DNA of 64,000 nt from Zingiber officinale (GCF_018446385.1 NC_055987.1:28774202-28838201), one strand, 5' to 3'. Positions 11,856 to 22,414 are shown, counted from the first letter of the stretch. Translations and numbers: made by a program. Notes: a model not told the origin generated them from the letters alone.

Positions 11856-12557
11856 TGATCCTGTCCGAACCAGGAGTCAACGGACGCTGGGGATGTGGCG
11901 CTCCCTGCTGGATCCTCGAGTGCTCCGGCGAACCTGCAACAAAACCGAGCCGGGAGGGGTGTCCCGGCGACGGCCCTCCGACGCTCAAGTCAGGCGAGGA
12001 ATAACAAAGAGGTGGCTTCAGAGATTCAGACCAGCGTACCTCCGGTGAAGAAATGGAGACCTTATATAGACCTCTCGAAGGAGCCTGGGCGCGCCAATCA
12101 AAGCAATCACCTGCTTTCGACCATGCCCAGGTATGGGTCTGTCAGAAGGACATCCATAAGGCCATACCGCTACTGTATCAACCTCTCCATGATGTGACGG
12201 CAAGACCCTCTGTCGTGAAATCTTGTGTACGGCATAATCATCAGACATACCTTTGCTGACATCCCATATCCCGAGCCGAACGAATAGGCCGCTCGGCTAA
12301 CCTTTGTATCCTAGCCCTTATCCTGGCCGAACGGACCACCCGCTCGGCCCTTCGGTTCCAGCCGGGCAGACACCCGCTCGGCCATTCAGTCCTCCCGCCT
12401 TGGCGTCGGAAACCCAAGCCTATGGCTGGGTTATCTCTGGCTCCGCTCGGACCTGCTCAACTGCTTGACGCGGCCATTACCCGCTTAGTCAGCCCTCCAT
12501 CCGTCCTCAGGCTGGGACCCTTCAGGAAGTGGGTCCCCCATTCTTACCGCCGGATCA
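11856..12557 (-). repeat. 5' LTR of the gypsy element
   Basis: 702 bp with inverted ends TGATCC...GGATCA. Ends were set from the primer site on one side and by comparison with the solo LTR at 49954-50739, which has a confirmed target duplication. The following five bases are GTATG; the partner duplication is not in the window. Confidence 0.87.
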
Positions 12558-12562
12558 GTATG

Positions 12563-14157
12563 CATTGTTTTAGTCGTATGCAGATTTTTAGCAATAGGGT
12601 GTGAATTAGCGCACACCAAGCGTTTGATTAAATGCTTAGCTTAGTTAAATGCCATCTTAGGCATTTTGATAGCCTAGATAAATGCAATAGAAGCATTTTT
12701 ACAGCTTATTTAGTCTTACTTCCACTTTTACAAGACTAGACGTCCAATGGGTGGGCTCCTACAGTCGCCTCTAGGTTTAGATAACCTAGTTCTGGGTATA
12801 GACAACCTAGTAAAAGCAAGACAAGAGTTATTAGCTTATGTTCAGTATTTTATTTTCTTAGTAGCACTGTACTGGATTAGATATCCATTGGGTTGGGCTC
12901 CCATAGTCATCCCTAGGTTCAGTTAACCTAGTAACCCTACTAGATTCGAAATTTACAACCCCGGGTTTAGTTAGGGATGCGCGCACAGCAAGTACAATTG
13001 TCGGGCCCAAACAGCAACATGATTATGTATTTTAATCTATTATGAATATAGTTTTCAAACATCACAAAATAGTTATGTGAATTCAGTTCAGCTTTAGCAA
13101 TCAGATTAGTATTAGCTTAGCTCAGTTTTATATCAGTGTAGCTTTCTGTTAATACAACATGATAGTTTGTTATTAGCTTTATTGCCATGATCAGTTTTGC
13201 TTCTATACATTGTATGCCATGCCATGCTTAGTATATTCAGTATGTTCTTTTCAAATAGCATGTTTTCAAAGCATAAATAGCATCGTATGCATGTTTTTAT
13301 GATGTAGATGGTTTCTTACTAAGCTCTCAAGCTTACAGATACTATTTTCCTTATACTGCAGATAAAGGTAAAGGGAAGATGGACTAGTGGAGGCTGGAGG
13401 TCAATGCAATGGTGAAGATGTGTGTGGAAGGAACCTGGAGTAGAGATCTTAGAGAAACTAGCAAACTAAAACTTTAGTTTTATATACACGTTGTTTCCGC
13501 ATTTTTAGTTATTTTGATGCATGAATCATGAAAGACCTGTTTAGGGTGTTAGTAATCATGCTTAGAATGTCAGTTAAATGTTGTTAGTATGTTTATAGCC
13601 ATGTTAGAACTCACGTGTATGAATTTGGCACGAAACAGTGCTGAAATCAGGGTTCTGGTATGAAATCAGAAACCCCAATCGATCGGTCGATCGATTGGAG
13701 GCTTCTCAATCAATCAGCCGATCGATTGGGGAGTTAGTACCGCGAACAGTAGGCTTCTGGATCGATCAGCCGATCGATCCAGCAAATTCTGTCGCGAACA
13801 GTAGGCTCTGGGATCGATCACTGGATCGATCCAACCTGACTTCCGTATACAGTAGCCACCTGGATCGATCAATGGATCGATCCGGAAATTCCAATCGATC
13901 CGTGGATCGATTGGGAGGCCTGACATCAGCAAGAAACTCTTAGTTAAGTTCCTTGACCATTGGGGGATGTAATATATGTCCTGGATAGTTTAGATTACAC
14001 CCCTTAGCACCTGTAGAACCAAGAAATGATGGTAGTTTAGTAAAATCTCAATTAGTACAGCTTCCGCACTTAGATTTAATGATGGTCATGGAATAGTTAG
14101 CACAGATTAATGTAACGTTCGGCCTCACAGCCTAGTCAGTAGGAGGTGGGTCGTTAC
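12563..14157 (+). mobile_element. probable chromovirus-type LTR or LTR fragment
   Basis: A non-coding stretch of about 1.6 kb. Near 13310-13380 it has a TTTCTTACTAAGCTCTCAAGC block followed by CTGCAGATAAAGGTAAAG, and it ends GTAGGAGGTGGGTCGTTACA. I associate this arrangement with chromovirus (Tekay-like) LTRs. No primer site follows at 14158, so it is a 3' LTR, solo LTR or truncated copy. The gypsy LTR ending at 12557 appears inserted in it. The left end is not defined. Confidence 0.5.
13675..13922. repeat. tandem palindromic GATCGATC array
   Basis: Five units of roughly 40-60 bp, each with a core such as GGATCGATCAGCCGATCGATCC or AATCGATCCGTGGATCGATT. The outer pair switches between C/G and T/A together in both arms. 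Spacers share GCGAACAGTAGGCT. Confidence 0.8.
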
Positions 14158-14162
14158 ACTTG

Positions 14163-14817
14163 AAATACTATCAAAGTGTAATAGGGAGTCTACTGTACCT
14201 AACTGCAAGCCGACCAGACATTCTTTTTGTAGTAGGTATGTGTGCAAGATAACAATCTTGTGTAAAAGAGTCTCACTTAACCTTTGTTAAAAGAATACTT
14301 AGGTATATTAAGGGACCCCTAAATGTAGGATTATGGTACCCTAGATCTTGCACCCTTGATCTAATCGACTATTCTGACTCAGACTATACCGGGTGCAAGC
14401 TAGATAGAAAAAGCACAAGTGGTAGCTATCAATTTCTAGGTCAGTGCCTAGTAAGCTGGTCAAGCATAAAGCAACATTATGTTGCTTTATCTACCACTGA
14501 AGCGGAATATATAGCCCTAGGTGAATGTGCATCTCAATTATTATGGATGATAAAGACTATCAACTAGAATATAAGAAAACAAAAATTTCTATTGATAATA
14601 TAAGTTCAATTAATCTAACTAAAAATCCAATTCACCACTCAAGGACTAAACATATAGAATTAAAGCACCACTTTGTAAGGGATCACGTAGCTAAGGGTGA
14701 TATTGTACTTAACTATGTTGAGTCAAAATCAAACATAGCTGACATATTCACAAAGTCCTTACCTGAACTTGAGTTCAGTTCACTTAGAAGACAAATAGGG
14801 ATGTGCTTAATTGAATA
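14163..14817 (+). pseudogene. copia RNase H of the outer Sirevirus
   Basis: The frame starts inside the domain with SVIGSLLYLTASRPDILF, then LRYIKGPLNVGLWYP, SDSDYTGCKLDRKSTSGS, STTEAEYIALGECASQ, HSRTKHIELKHHFVRDHV and NIADIFTKSLPE, ending MCLIE and a stop. An in-frame TAA after VGMCAR and a small deletion near 14565 show it is not functional. Confidence 0.9.
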
Positions 14818-15439
14818 GAACTTGCTTACTATATTTTCTCAACTTATTTTCAAAATTGGTTTTAAATCCTAAGAAAAATAATTTTTTAAAATTCTAAATT
14901 TTTTTAGTTTTTCAAAAAACTGGTTTAGCATAGGATTTTACCCCCTAGAAATCATGTACCCCTAGTTTCAACCAGAGCATCTCATAAGCACACTAGGATG
15001 AACTTGCTTATGTTGAAAACACTTAGAATAGTATAAGATGCATAGGGTACTGCCTGGACTTCAGTATGCTTATTGTTGGATCGTGAAACGTCGATAGAGG
15101 GGGGGGTGAATATCGATTCGAAAAATAACGAGTATAAACGCAGCGGAATAAAAATTGGACACAATGAATTTTACTTCGTTCAGAGCCTATGACGACTCCT
15201 ACTCAAAGGCCCGTACTCCGTGAGTACTTTCGTTGGGCAATTACTAGCAGCTCGAAAATGATTACAATTTAAGGTACAGTAATGCTAGCAAAATAATGAA
15301 AATACCGACAAGAATTAAGAACAGAGAAGGAGTATATCGTCGGATCTTCGTTAGCGTCGCAGGAGTGCAGAGCAGTAGAGCAGGCAGTCTGAGAGTTCTG
15401 AGTTGATTCTGATCTCTGCCTCCGCCCCATCTTTTATAT

Positions 15440-15600
15440 GAAGCTCGGGGCACCCTGGATCCCTTTCAGGCGCCCTGGTGAGACGTGGCAAGTCCAACCA
15501 GTGAGCTCCAAGTGGTGACGCGCGGTCAGGATATTTTTTGCCTCCAGGGCGCCCGGGTGCCTCCAGGGCGCCCGGGTGCCTCCCGGGCGCCCGGACCACC
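15440..15600. repeat. GGGCGCCC palindrome cluster
   Basis: Repeated CCAGGGCGCCCGGGTGCCT-type units plus two diverged copies (GGGGCACCCTGG, CAGGCGCCCTGG). The partner cluster at 21690-21835 has the same layout with one unit replaced. Confidence 0.8.
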
Positions 15601-15864
15601 TTTTTCCAGCAAACAACTTTCCTGCAAAACAAGGTTAGTCCGAGACAAAATAGATCCTGCAAAACAAAGTGTTAGCATAATTAAAGTTCAACAAAGTAAT
15701 AACAAAGAATATGACTTAGATTCCGTCTTTCCGAGACCGGAATGTAGTCACGATCTCAACTTAGATATCCGAAATGGATCTAAGCCGGATCGACGCCTAA
15801 TGTTCCCTTCCCGGGAACGCGTCCTCGCAGTCACTCCCCTCCAGTGACTTACCTCACTTACCTG

Positions 15865-16069
15865 CCAGACGTCCGGTCAGCCCTTCGACCCGTCTGGACT
15901 TCTCGCCAGCTATCCGGTCAGCCCATTGACCTAGCTGGACTTCTCGCCAAACGTCCGGTCAGCCCGTCGACCCGCTTGGACTTCTCGCCAGCTATCCGGT
16001 CAGCCCGTCGACCTAGCTGGGTTTCGTGCCAGACATCCGGTCAGCCCGTCGACCTATCTGGACTTCTCC
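15865..16069. repeat. five 41-bp hairpin units with co-varying arms (3' LTR copy)
   Basis: Exactly five 41-bp units. Each has a 7-base left arm, a shared 19-base centre (TCCGGTCAGCCCGTCGACC or close), the complementary 7-base right arm and an 8-base linker like ACTTCTCG. Arms are CCAGACG/CGTCTGG, CCAGCTA/TAGCTGG, CCAAACG/CGCTTGG, CCAGCTA/TAGCTGG and CCAGACA/TATCTGG. The third and fifth have one mismatch each that is absent in the partner LTR. Confidence 0.95.
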
Positions 16070-16169
16070 TGCACACTCGATCAGAGTGTTAGACAACAAC
16101 AAGCTAACTTAACCTGATTTGTCATTCATCAAAACCTGGGTTAAATCGTTAGTGCAAACCGCACCAACA

Positions 16170-16190
16170 ATCTCCCCCTTTTTGATGAAA
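16170..16190 (-). promoter_or_regulatory. polypurine tract of the non-autonomous element
   Basis: The minus strand reads CATCAAAAAGGGGGAGAT directly before the LTR start TGTTGG. This matches the conserved Sirevirus plus-strand priming site. A similar AAAGGGGGAGGG lies further inside at 16303-16315. Confidence 0.88.
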
Positions 16191-19100
16191 TGACAACCTG
16201 GTTAAGTTAGTGTAAACATATGCATAAAACAACATGCATTTAATGTGGTTTTTAAGTTAGTTTGTATTTTCAAATAGGTTTAGCTAACTTAACCACCTAA
16301 CCCTCCCCCTTTGGCATTCATCAAAAATAAGCATTGATTAAGTAAACATAGATTTTTGAAATGTCAAGATAAGCAGATAAAGAGAAAGAATGTCATGATA
16401 ATCTAGGGGAGTTTAAATTTTTGAAAAACTTGTTTAAAGCATTAGCTTTTAGCTTTTAGAAAAACAGCTTTCAAACATAAGTGTATAAGTTCTAAATTTC
16501 AAGATCAAGTTTTAAATTTTCAAAACACGTTTCAACTTTGAAACGCTTTTCAAACATAAGTTTTCAAAATCAAAATTCCAAAACTAAGTTTGAAAAATCC
16601 AGTTTTCAAAACTGATTGAAATTAATTTTTCAACACTAAGTTTGTAAAAGATTCAATTTTCAAAATTAACGAAAATGATTTTGAGAAGCTTAGTTTGTAA
16701 ACTTAAGTATGAAAAATCTAATTTCCACAATTTTTAATAACAAAGCAATTTTTAAAACTAATTTTTGTAAAATTTTAACTTTCAAATCAAATTGTCAAAA
16801 TTAAGTAAAATCTAATTTTTCAAAACTGGATTCAGGACAATTTTCAAAGTGAAGTTAAACATTAAGAAAAATAATTTTGAACTTTACTTTTAGTTTTCAA
16901 AAATAATTTTGTAGAATTCTTTTTCCAAAATCAAATTTTCAAAGTTCAAAAGTACTAGTTTCAAAACCATGGTTTAAAATACTAGAAAAGTTCAGTTTTC
17001 AAGGACTAAGTAAAAAGGATAAAAAGTTTGTGATTTAAAACAAACAATTGTGAGTTGATTTAAAAAAAATTCCACAATTTTAAACAGGTTGATTTTGAAA
17101 ATTGATTTTTAAACTTTGATTTTCAAAATTAAGTTTAAAATTCGATTTGAAAAACTGAATTAGTTTTATTTCTCCCCTTGAACCTAACATAAAATTTTGA
17201 AAATATTTGCTAAATATATTTAAAGTAGAAAAAAAATTGAGGTAGAATTTTCTAGAGAGATTTTAAAGAGAAGATTAAAAAATAACACTTAAGGAGATAA
17301 TTAAAAAATAAACCTCCCCCTGAATTTGATACTCCTTTAATTTATTAATCCTCCTTATTTATTACTCCCCCTTAATATAAAATTTTACAACCGTAACATA
17401 TTTTCGTACCTAAGTGTTTTAGGCGATTGTATAATTATCTTTATAAAATTGTTCATTTAAATTTGACTAAACGTAATTAACGTTAGATTTAGTTGAAATA
17501 AGTTAACCTTTAGTGTAATGTTAAGTAAGATAAGTTGTTATTAATTCAATAATTAATCAATATTAATAATTTATTGATTAAATTTTGCTTGATTCAATAA
17601 TTTAATATAATCTAAATTTTGTATTAATTGATGAAGGTGTTAGTTATGATTTAACTTTTCATTTACTTCCTTTTAAGTTGGATTAACTTAGTTTAAAGTT
17701 GGTAGTAATTTAAAGTTAAACTCGTTATTAAACAAGGTTAAGTAAGGTTCAATTTAAGTCAAACTTTAATTATGTTTTAATAAAAATAATTAATATTTTA
17801 AAGGTTGATTAAAAAAAATGACTTAGAGTAATTTTAATATTTTTATTAAGGTTAAACCTAGGTGCTAATCAAATCAAGCTTAGTTCTCAAATAAAGTTAA
17901 ACTTAAATAGTTAAGTTCTACTTATTAATTACATAATTAAGTTTAAAGTTAAAGTTAACGGAATTTAAGTTTTTAAGTTAGGTGTCTAAGTTTTAAATGA
18001 ATTTAAAAGAATTATTATTATTATTATTTTTAAGGGATTTCTAACAAGATTTTAAAATGATTTTTATAATTATTTAATGGCAATACGTTCAATTCAGTTT
18101 TGATTTTAGATTTAAATTAATATCAGTGATTAATTTAGGTTTAAGTTTTAAGTTTAAGTTAAATTTTTAAATTTTAATTGTAATTAAGTTTTAATTTAAG
18201 TTTTAATTTTCAGTTAGGTTAAATTAAGTTGAAAAGTAATGTTTAAATTAAGTTTTAATAAGTTTTAATTTAAGATTAAAATAATGTTTAAGGGAAAAAA
18301 ATTTAAAATCTAAATAATAATTTTTAAAGTTTAAATAATCAATAAGAATAATTTTTTGTAAGTTAACAACATTTTATCAAAGTGAACAATAATCTTAAGA
18401 AAAATTTTTCAAAATGATTTATTAAAGATTTAATTTTTTAAAAGATTTTTTTTTAATTTTTTTTTATTGATTTTTGAAAGAGTTTAAAAAGTAATTTTAA
18501 AATAATTTTTAAAATGGTTTAAAATAATTTTTAAAAGAGTTTTTAAAATAATTTTTAAAATGTTTTTAAAATAATTTTTAAAAGAGTTTTTTTTTTAAAA
18601 CAATTTTGTAAATGTTTTAAAATAATTTTTAAAAGAATTTTTTAAAATACTTTTCAAAATAGTTTTAAAAGAATTTTGAAGATAATTTTAAAATAAATTT
18701 TAAGTTTAGAATAAAGATTTTAAAGTTAAATATAAAATTTTTAAAGTTAAATTTTTAAGTTAAATAATTTTTAGGTTAAAATAAATTTTTAATTTAAAAT
18801 AATTTTTAGGTTAAAATAAATATTTAAGTTGAAATAATAAATTTTTAAGTTAAAATAGTTTTTAGGTTAAAATAAAATTTTCATTTAATATAATTTTTAG
18901 GTTAAAATAAATTTTTAAGTTAAAATAATTTTTAAGTTAAAAAAAATTTTAATTTTTAAAATAGATTTTTTTAAAAAAATAATTTTAATTTAATTTAATT
19001 TAATTTAATTTAATTTAATTTAAAATTCAAATTTTAATTTTAATTAATTTTAATTTACTTTGAAATTCGAAATTTAATTTTAATTTGAAATTCAAAATTT

Positions 19101-19893
19101 AATTTTAATTAATTTTAATTTAATTTGAAATTCGAAATTTAATTTTAATTCGAAATTCAAATTTTAATTTTAATTAATTTTAATTTAATTTGAAATTCGA
19201 AATTTAATTTTAATTTGAAATTCAAAATTTAATTTTAATTTGAAATTCAAAATTTAATTTTAATTAATTTAAATTTAGTTTGAAAATTAATTAATTTAAT
19301 CCTTATTCATCTCACCCGATCTAGATTATCAATCAGGGAATCCTATAATTTTGTGAGATGAATTAGATTTAATTACAGAGTTTGGTTTAACTTGTGTTAG
19401 ATTCAGGTTTAGCTTTGGTCTCAACAAATAGACATTCTTCGGATAAACTTCTAAGCTTGGTGAGTCACTTGGACGTCATTAGAAGTAACCAACCTTTCGA
19501 GGTTTTCCGAATAGTCCTATCCACGGAGCTTAGTACTAAACCTTGGTCTAACTAGTTAGGATCCATTTAAAGGTAGCTTCGGTCGGTTCCACTTGGCCAA
19601 ATGCACCAGATTGAAGTCATATCTTTCTAGACATGCGATGCCCAAGCTTCCCCAATGTACTATCATCAAAAAACTTCACCAGTACTATGATTCAAGTTAA
19701 ACTTGAACCCTCTTTAACTAGTCCTAATTACCCTGTCGGGTAGGTTGGTTGGGGTTACCTTTTTGGGTAGATTAGTTTTAGAGGTGCCAGCTATTCTGGA
19801 GCCTCCCCCTGAATTATTGGCCATTAATTTAAGATTTTTGTATAATTAGAGTTGGTTTTAGTTAAGTTTTAATGTTTAATTTGTAATTTAAAT
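16191..19893. other. AT-rich low-complexity interior without genes
   Basis: About 3.7 kb of short-period AT-rich sequence (AAAATTTTC, TTTAAGTT and TTAATTTT words) with no recognisable domain on either strand. It includes a pentanucleotide run of TTTAA at about 18977-19023 and about four repeats of a GAAATTCAAAATTTAATTTT unit at 19025-19285. Normal elements carry pol here. Confidence 0.85.
19307..19361. repeat. inverted repeat TCATCTCAC/GTGAGATGA
   Basis: Nine-base perfect arms around a 37-base centre containing TCTAGATTATCAATCAGGGAA. Two related copies lie at 26293-26349 and 26832-26889, each next to an AT-rich array. Confidence 0.8.
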
Positions 19894-21054
19894 TTAAGTT
19901 TTTAATTTTGAATTAATTAAATTGGCCAAATTATCTTTCTTTATTAGCTTATTTTTAAAGTTTAAGTTTTTATTTATTTTTAAATTTGAATTAACTAAAC
20001 TGTTTGAATTATATTTTCTTAACGGTTTATCTTTTAGCTTTTTATTAATTGTTAATTTTGAAATTTCTAGATTATTTTTGTTTAATTTGTTATCTTTAAC
20101 ATCTAATTTTAAGTTTGTTAAATTCCGTTTTGATTTTATCAAAGTGTTTGATTTTATCCTTATATTTTCTTTGCCTTTTAAATTGATATGGTTAATTGAA
20201 TTTATTAGATTAGTTTTATCTTTAAAGTTTAATTTTTTATTAATTAAATTATCTTGGTTTTGGATAGCATTTCCTAGACTGATTTTATCTTGATTATTAA
20301 ATATTTTATCAGGGTATTTATTGATTTTATCCATTTTCTCATTTTTAGCATTTAAATTCAAGTTTATTTTAATGTTTGACTTATTTATGTCTAAATGCTC
20401 ACCTAATTTTAAATTTTCTGAATTAATTAAATTATTTAAATTGATTTGGTCATTGTTCTGTTTGACCAAGTCAAGATTGATGCCAAATTGATCAGAGTCT
20501 TGATTGACTTGATCAGAGTCTAGATTATTTTGTGATTTTGAATTTAAATCATTTAAATCTAGATTATCATGCACCATACTTGGACTAATTTCATACTTAT
20601 CATCATGCTGATTATTTAAACCACTATTAGCAGGGGTATTTTGATAAATATTACTAACCTTGAGCGCAACCCCTAATTCAGTAGGCTTCTCCGTTGGATT
20701 TGAATCGAGTCCATATTTGACTTTAACTTGATCTTCTAGCTCTATCGGCGTCTCGTGAAGCTTGATCAACTGGGTCCACAGCTCATATGCATTCTTGTAC
20801 TTTTCTAATCTGCATAAAATATTGTTAGGTAAAACATTACAGATAATGTTACTTACCTTTTTGTTCAGTTCCGAGTTTTGAGAAAGTTTCCTCAAAATTA
20901 GCATATAATCGATGTCTACGCTTCCTAAGAAGCATTCCATTAATCGCTTCCAGTCGTTGAAGTCTTCATGATCGTATGGTGGTGGTTCGCAGGGGTTCCG
21001 TCCTTCTTGAAGAGTCATTATTCTTGCACACAGAGAAACAGAAAAAAATCCCAA
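19894..21054 (-). CDS. gag-like protein with Asn/Lys/Leu-rich tail
   Basis: 386 codons without a stop. A likely start is the second Met at 21018, since gag of this group begins shortly before the PPPYDHEDFNDWKRLMECFL motif. Residues about 20-120 resemble the Sirevirus gag (UBN2-like) N-terminal part, with YELWTQLIKLHET. The middle capsid part and zinc knuckle are missing. From about residue 150 the sequence is a low-complexity run of Asn, Lys, Leu, Asp and Ile, probably disordered. If translated, it could enter particles made by a complete relative; this is inference. The tail may simply be an open frame through AT-rich repeats. Confidence 0.6.
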   Translation of the reverse strand: MGFFSVSLCARIMTLQEGRNPCEPPPYDHEDFNDWKRLMECFLGSVDIDYMLILRKLSQNSELNKKVSNIICNVLPNNILCRLEKYKNAYELWTQLIKLHETPIELEDQVKVKYGLDSNPTEKPTELGVALKVSNIYQNTPANSGLNNQHDDKYEISPSMVHDNLDLNDLNSKSQNNLDSDQVNQDSDQFGINLDLVKQNNDQINLNNLINSENLKLGEHLDINKSNIKINLNLNAKNEKMDKINKYPDKIFNNQDKISLGNAIQNQDNLINKKLNFKDKTNLINSINHINLKGKENIRIKSNTLIKSKRNLTNLKLDVKDNKLNKNNLEISKLTINKKLKDKPLRKYNSNSLVNSNLKINKNLNFKNKLIKKDNLANLINSKLKT

Positions 21055-21303
21055 GACTTGGTCTTGGATTAGCAGTGCTGAAAAAAATAATATTTCACTA
21101 TTTTTGGAAAAAATAATAAAATATTATTAAAATATTAATAAAATATTTGAAAAAATATTATTTCAAAATTTTGAAAATGTAATATTTTTTAAATACTAAA
21201 TAATGGTGAAAAGATGGCGATGTATTTTTCAAAAACCATTTTGGAGGGAAAAAACGACCCCCCTTTGCTTGATTGGTGGTTGCACCAAATCAGAGCGGTA
21301 CCT

Positions 21304-21315
21304 GCTCTGATACCA
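21304..21315 (-). promoter_or_regulatory. primer binding site, initiator tRNA-Met type
   Basis: The minus strand reads TGGTATCAGAGC two bases inside the 5' LTR end. Intact priming site. Confidence 0.92.
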
Positions 21316-21317
21316 CT

Positions 21318-22409
21318 TGTTGGATCGTGAAACGTCGATAGAGGGGGGGTGAATATCGATTCGAAAAATAACGAGTATAAACGCAGCGGAATAAAAATTG
21401 GACACAATGAATTTTACTTCGTTCGGAGCCTGTGACGACTCCTACTCGAAGGCCCGTACTCCGTGAGTACTTTCGTTGGGCAATTACTAGCAGTTCAAAA
21501 ATGATTACAATTTAAGGTACAGTAATGCTAGCAAAATAACGAAAATACCGACAAGAATTAAGAACAGAGAAGGAGTATATCGTCGAATCTTCGTTAGCGT
21601 CACAGGAGCGCAGAGCAGTAGAGCAGGCAGTCTGAGAGTTCTGAGTTGATTCTGATCTCTGCCTCCGCCCCATCTTTTATATGAAGCTCGGGGCGCCCTG
21701 GATCCCTTCCAAGCGCCCTGGTGAGACGTGGCAAGTCCAACCAGTGAGCTCCAAGTGGTGACGCGCGGTCAGGATATTTTTTGCCTCCAGGGCGCCCGGA
21801 CCTCCGGGCGCCCGGATCCCCTCTGGGCGCCCGGACCACCTTTTTCCAGCGAACAACTTTCCTGCAAAACAAGGTTAGTTCGAGACAAAATAGATCCTGC
21901 AAAACAAAGTGTTAGCATAATTAAAGTTCAACAAAGTAATAACAAAGAGTATGACTTAGATTCCGTCTTTCCGAGACCGGAATCTAGTCACGATCTCGAC
22001 TTAGATATCCGAAATAGATCTAAGCCTGATCGACGCCTAATGTTCCCTTCCCGGGAACGCGTCCTCGCAGTCACTCCCCTCCAGTGACTTACCTCACTTA
22101 CCTGCCAGACGTCCGGTTAGCCCTTCGACCCGTCTGGACTTCTCGCCAGCTATCCGGTCAGCCCATTGACCTAGCTGGACTTCTCGCCAAGCGTCCGGTT
22201 AGCCCATCGACCCGCTTGGACTTCTCGCCAGCTATCCGGTCAGTCCGTCGACCTAGCTGGGCTTCGTGCCAGACATCCGGTCAGCCCGTCGACCTGTCTG
22301 GACTTCTCCTGCACACTCGATCAGAGTGTTAGACAACAACAAGCTAACTTAACCTGATTTGTCATTCATCAAAACTTGGGTTAAATCGTTAGTGCAAACC
22401 GCACCAACA
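21318..22409 (-). repeat. 5' LTR of the non-autonomous element
   Basis: 1092 bp, TG...CA ends, partner of 15074-16169. In the 330 bp compared by eye I count nine substitutions, all transitions, and one length change in a G run. It carries the ancestral, fully paired version of the hairpin array. Confidence 0.93.
22105..22309. repeat. five 41-bp hairpin units with co-varying arms (5' LTR copy)
   Basis: Same five units as in the partner LTR. Here all arms pair perfectly: CCAGACG/CGTCTGG, CCAGCTA/TAGCTGG, CCAAGCG/CGCTTGG, CCAGCTA/TAGCTGG, CCAGACA/TGTCTGG. Confidence 0.95.
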
Positions 22410-22414
22410 CTTAT

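Larger units (their letters stand above)
7071..12557 (-). mobile_element. Ty3/gypsy LTR retrotransposon, Tat type, truncated at 3' side
   Basis: Minus-strand element read right to left: LTR (11856-12557), primer site, gag, protease, reverse transcriptase with RNase H, a second archaeal-type RNase H, then integrase, cut at 7070 by the copia LTR. Two RNase H domains in that order are typical of the Tat lineage. The pol frame is kept apart from three premature stops and a few shifts, so it is a fairly young but dead copy. The rest of integrase and the 3' LTR would lie beyond the left edge, past the inserted copia element. Confidence 0.92.
15074..16169 (-). repeat. 3' LTR of the non-autonomous element
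   Basis: 1096 bp; on the minus strand it starts TGTTGGTGCGG and ends ACGATCCAACA. The partner LTR is about 97% identical over the first 330 bp I compared by eye. It holds extra GGGCGCCC units relative to its partner (15530-15600). Confidence 0.93.
15074..22409 (-). mobile_element. complete non-autonomous Sirevirus-like LTR element with gag only
   Basis: Two near-identical LTRs (15074-16169 and 21318-22409), primer site, polypurine tract and a perfect 5-bp target duplication CTTAT (15069-15073 and 22410-22414) define both ends. The internal 5.1 kb has one long frame, gag-like, next to the primer site (19894-21054). The remaining 3.7 kb is very AT-rich low-complexity DNA with no protease, integrase or reverse transcriptase. 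It must have been moved by enzymes supplied by another element. Confidence 0.93.

Noticed and set aside
11856-11988. Gag start at 11988
   Set aside because: That Met lies in the LTR and the frame passes through the primer site, so it cannot be the true gag start.
13638-13943. Open frames rich in Asp-Arg-Ser repeats
   Set aside because: Translation of the GATCGATC palindromic array; both strands are open for the same reason.
15865-16069. CRISPR-like regular array
   Set aside because: Regular 41-bp units, but the variable parts are the two arms of each hairpin, not independent spacers; it lies in an LTR of a plant genome and is repeated in the partner LTR.
18977-19023. AT-rich run as a replication origin
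   Set aside because: Only a TTTAA repeat inside a transposable element; nothing else supports an origin.
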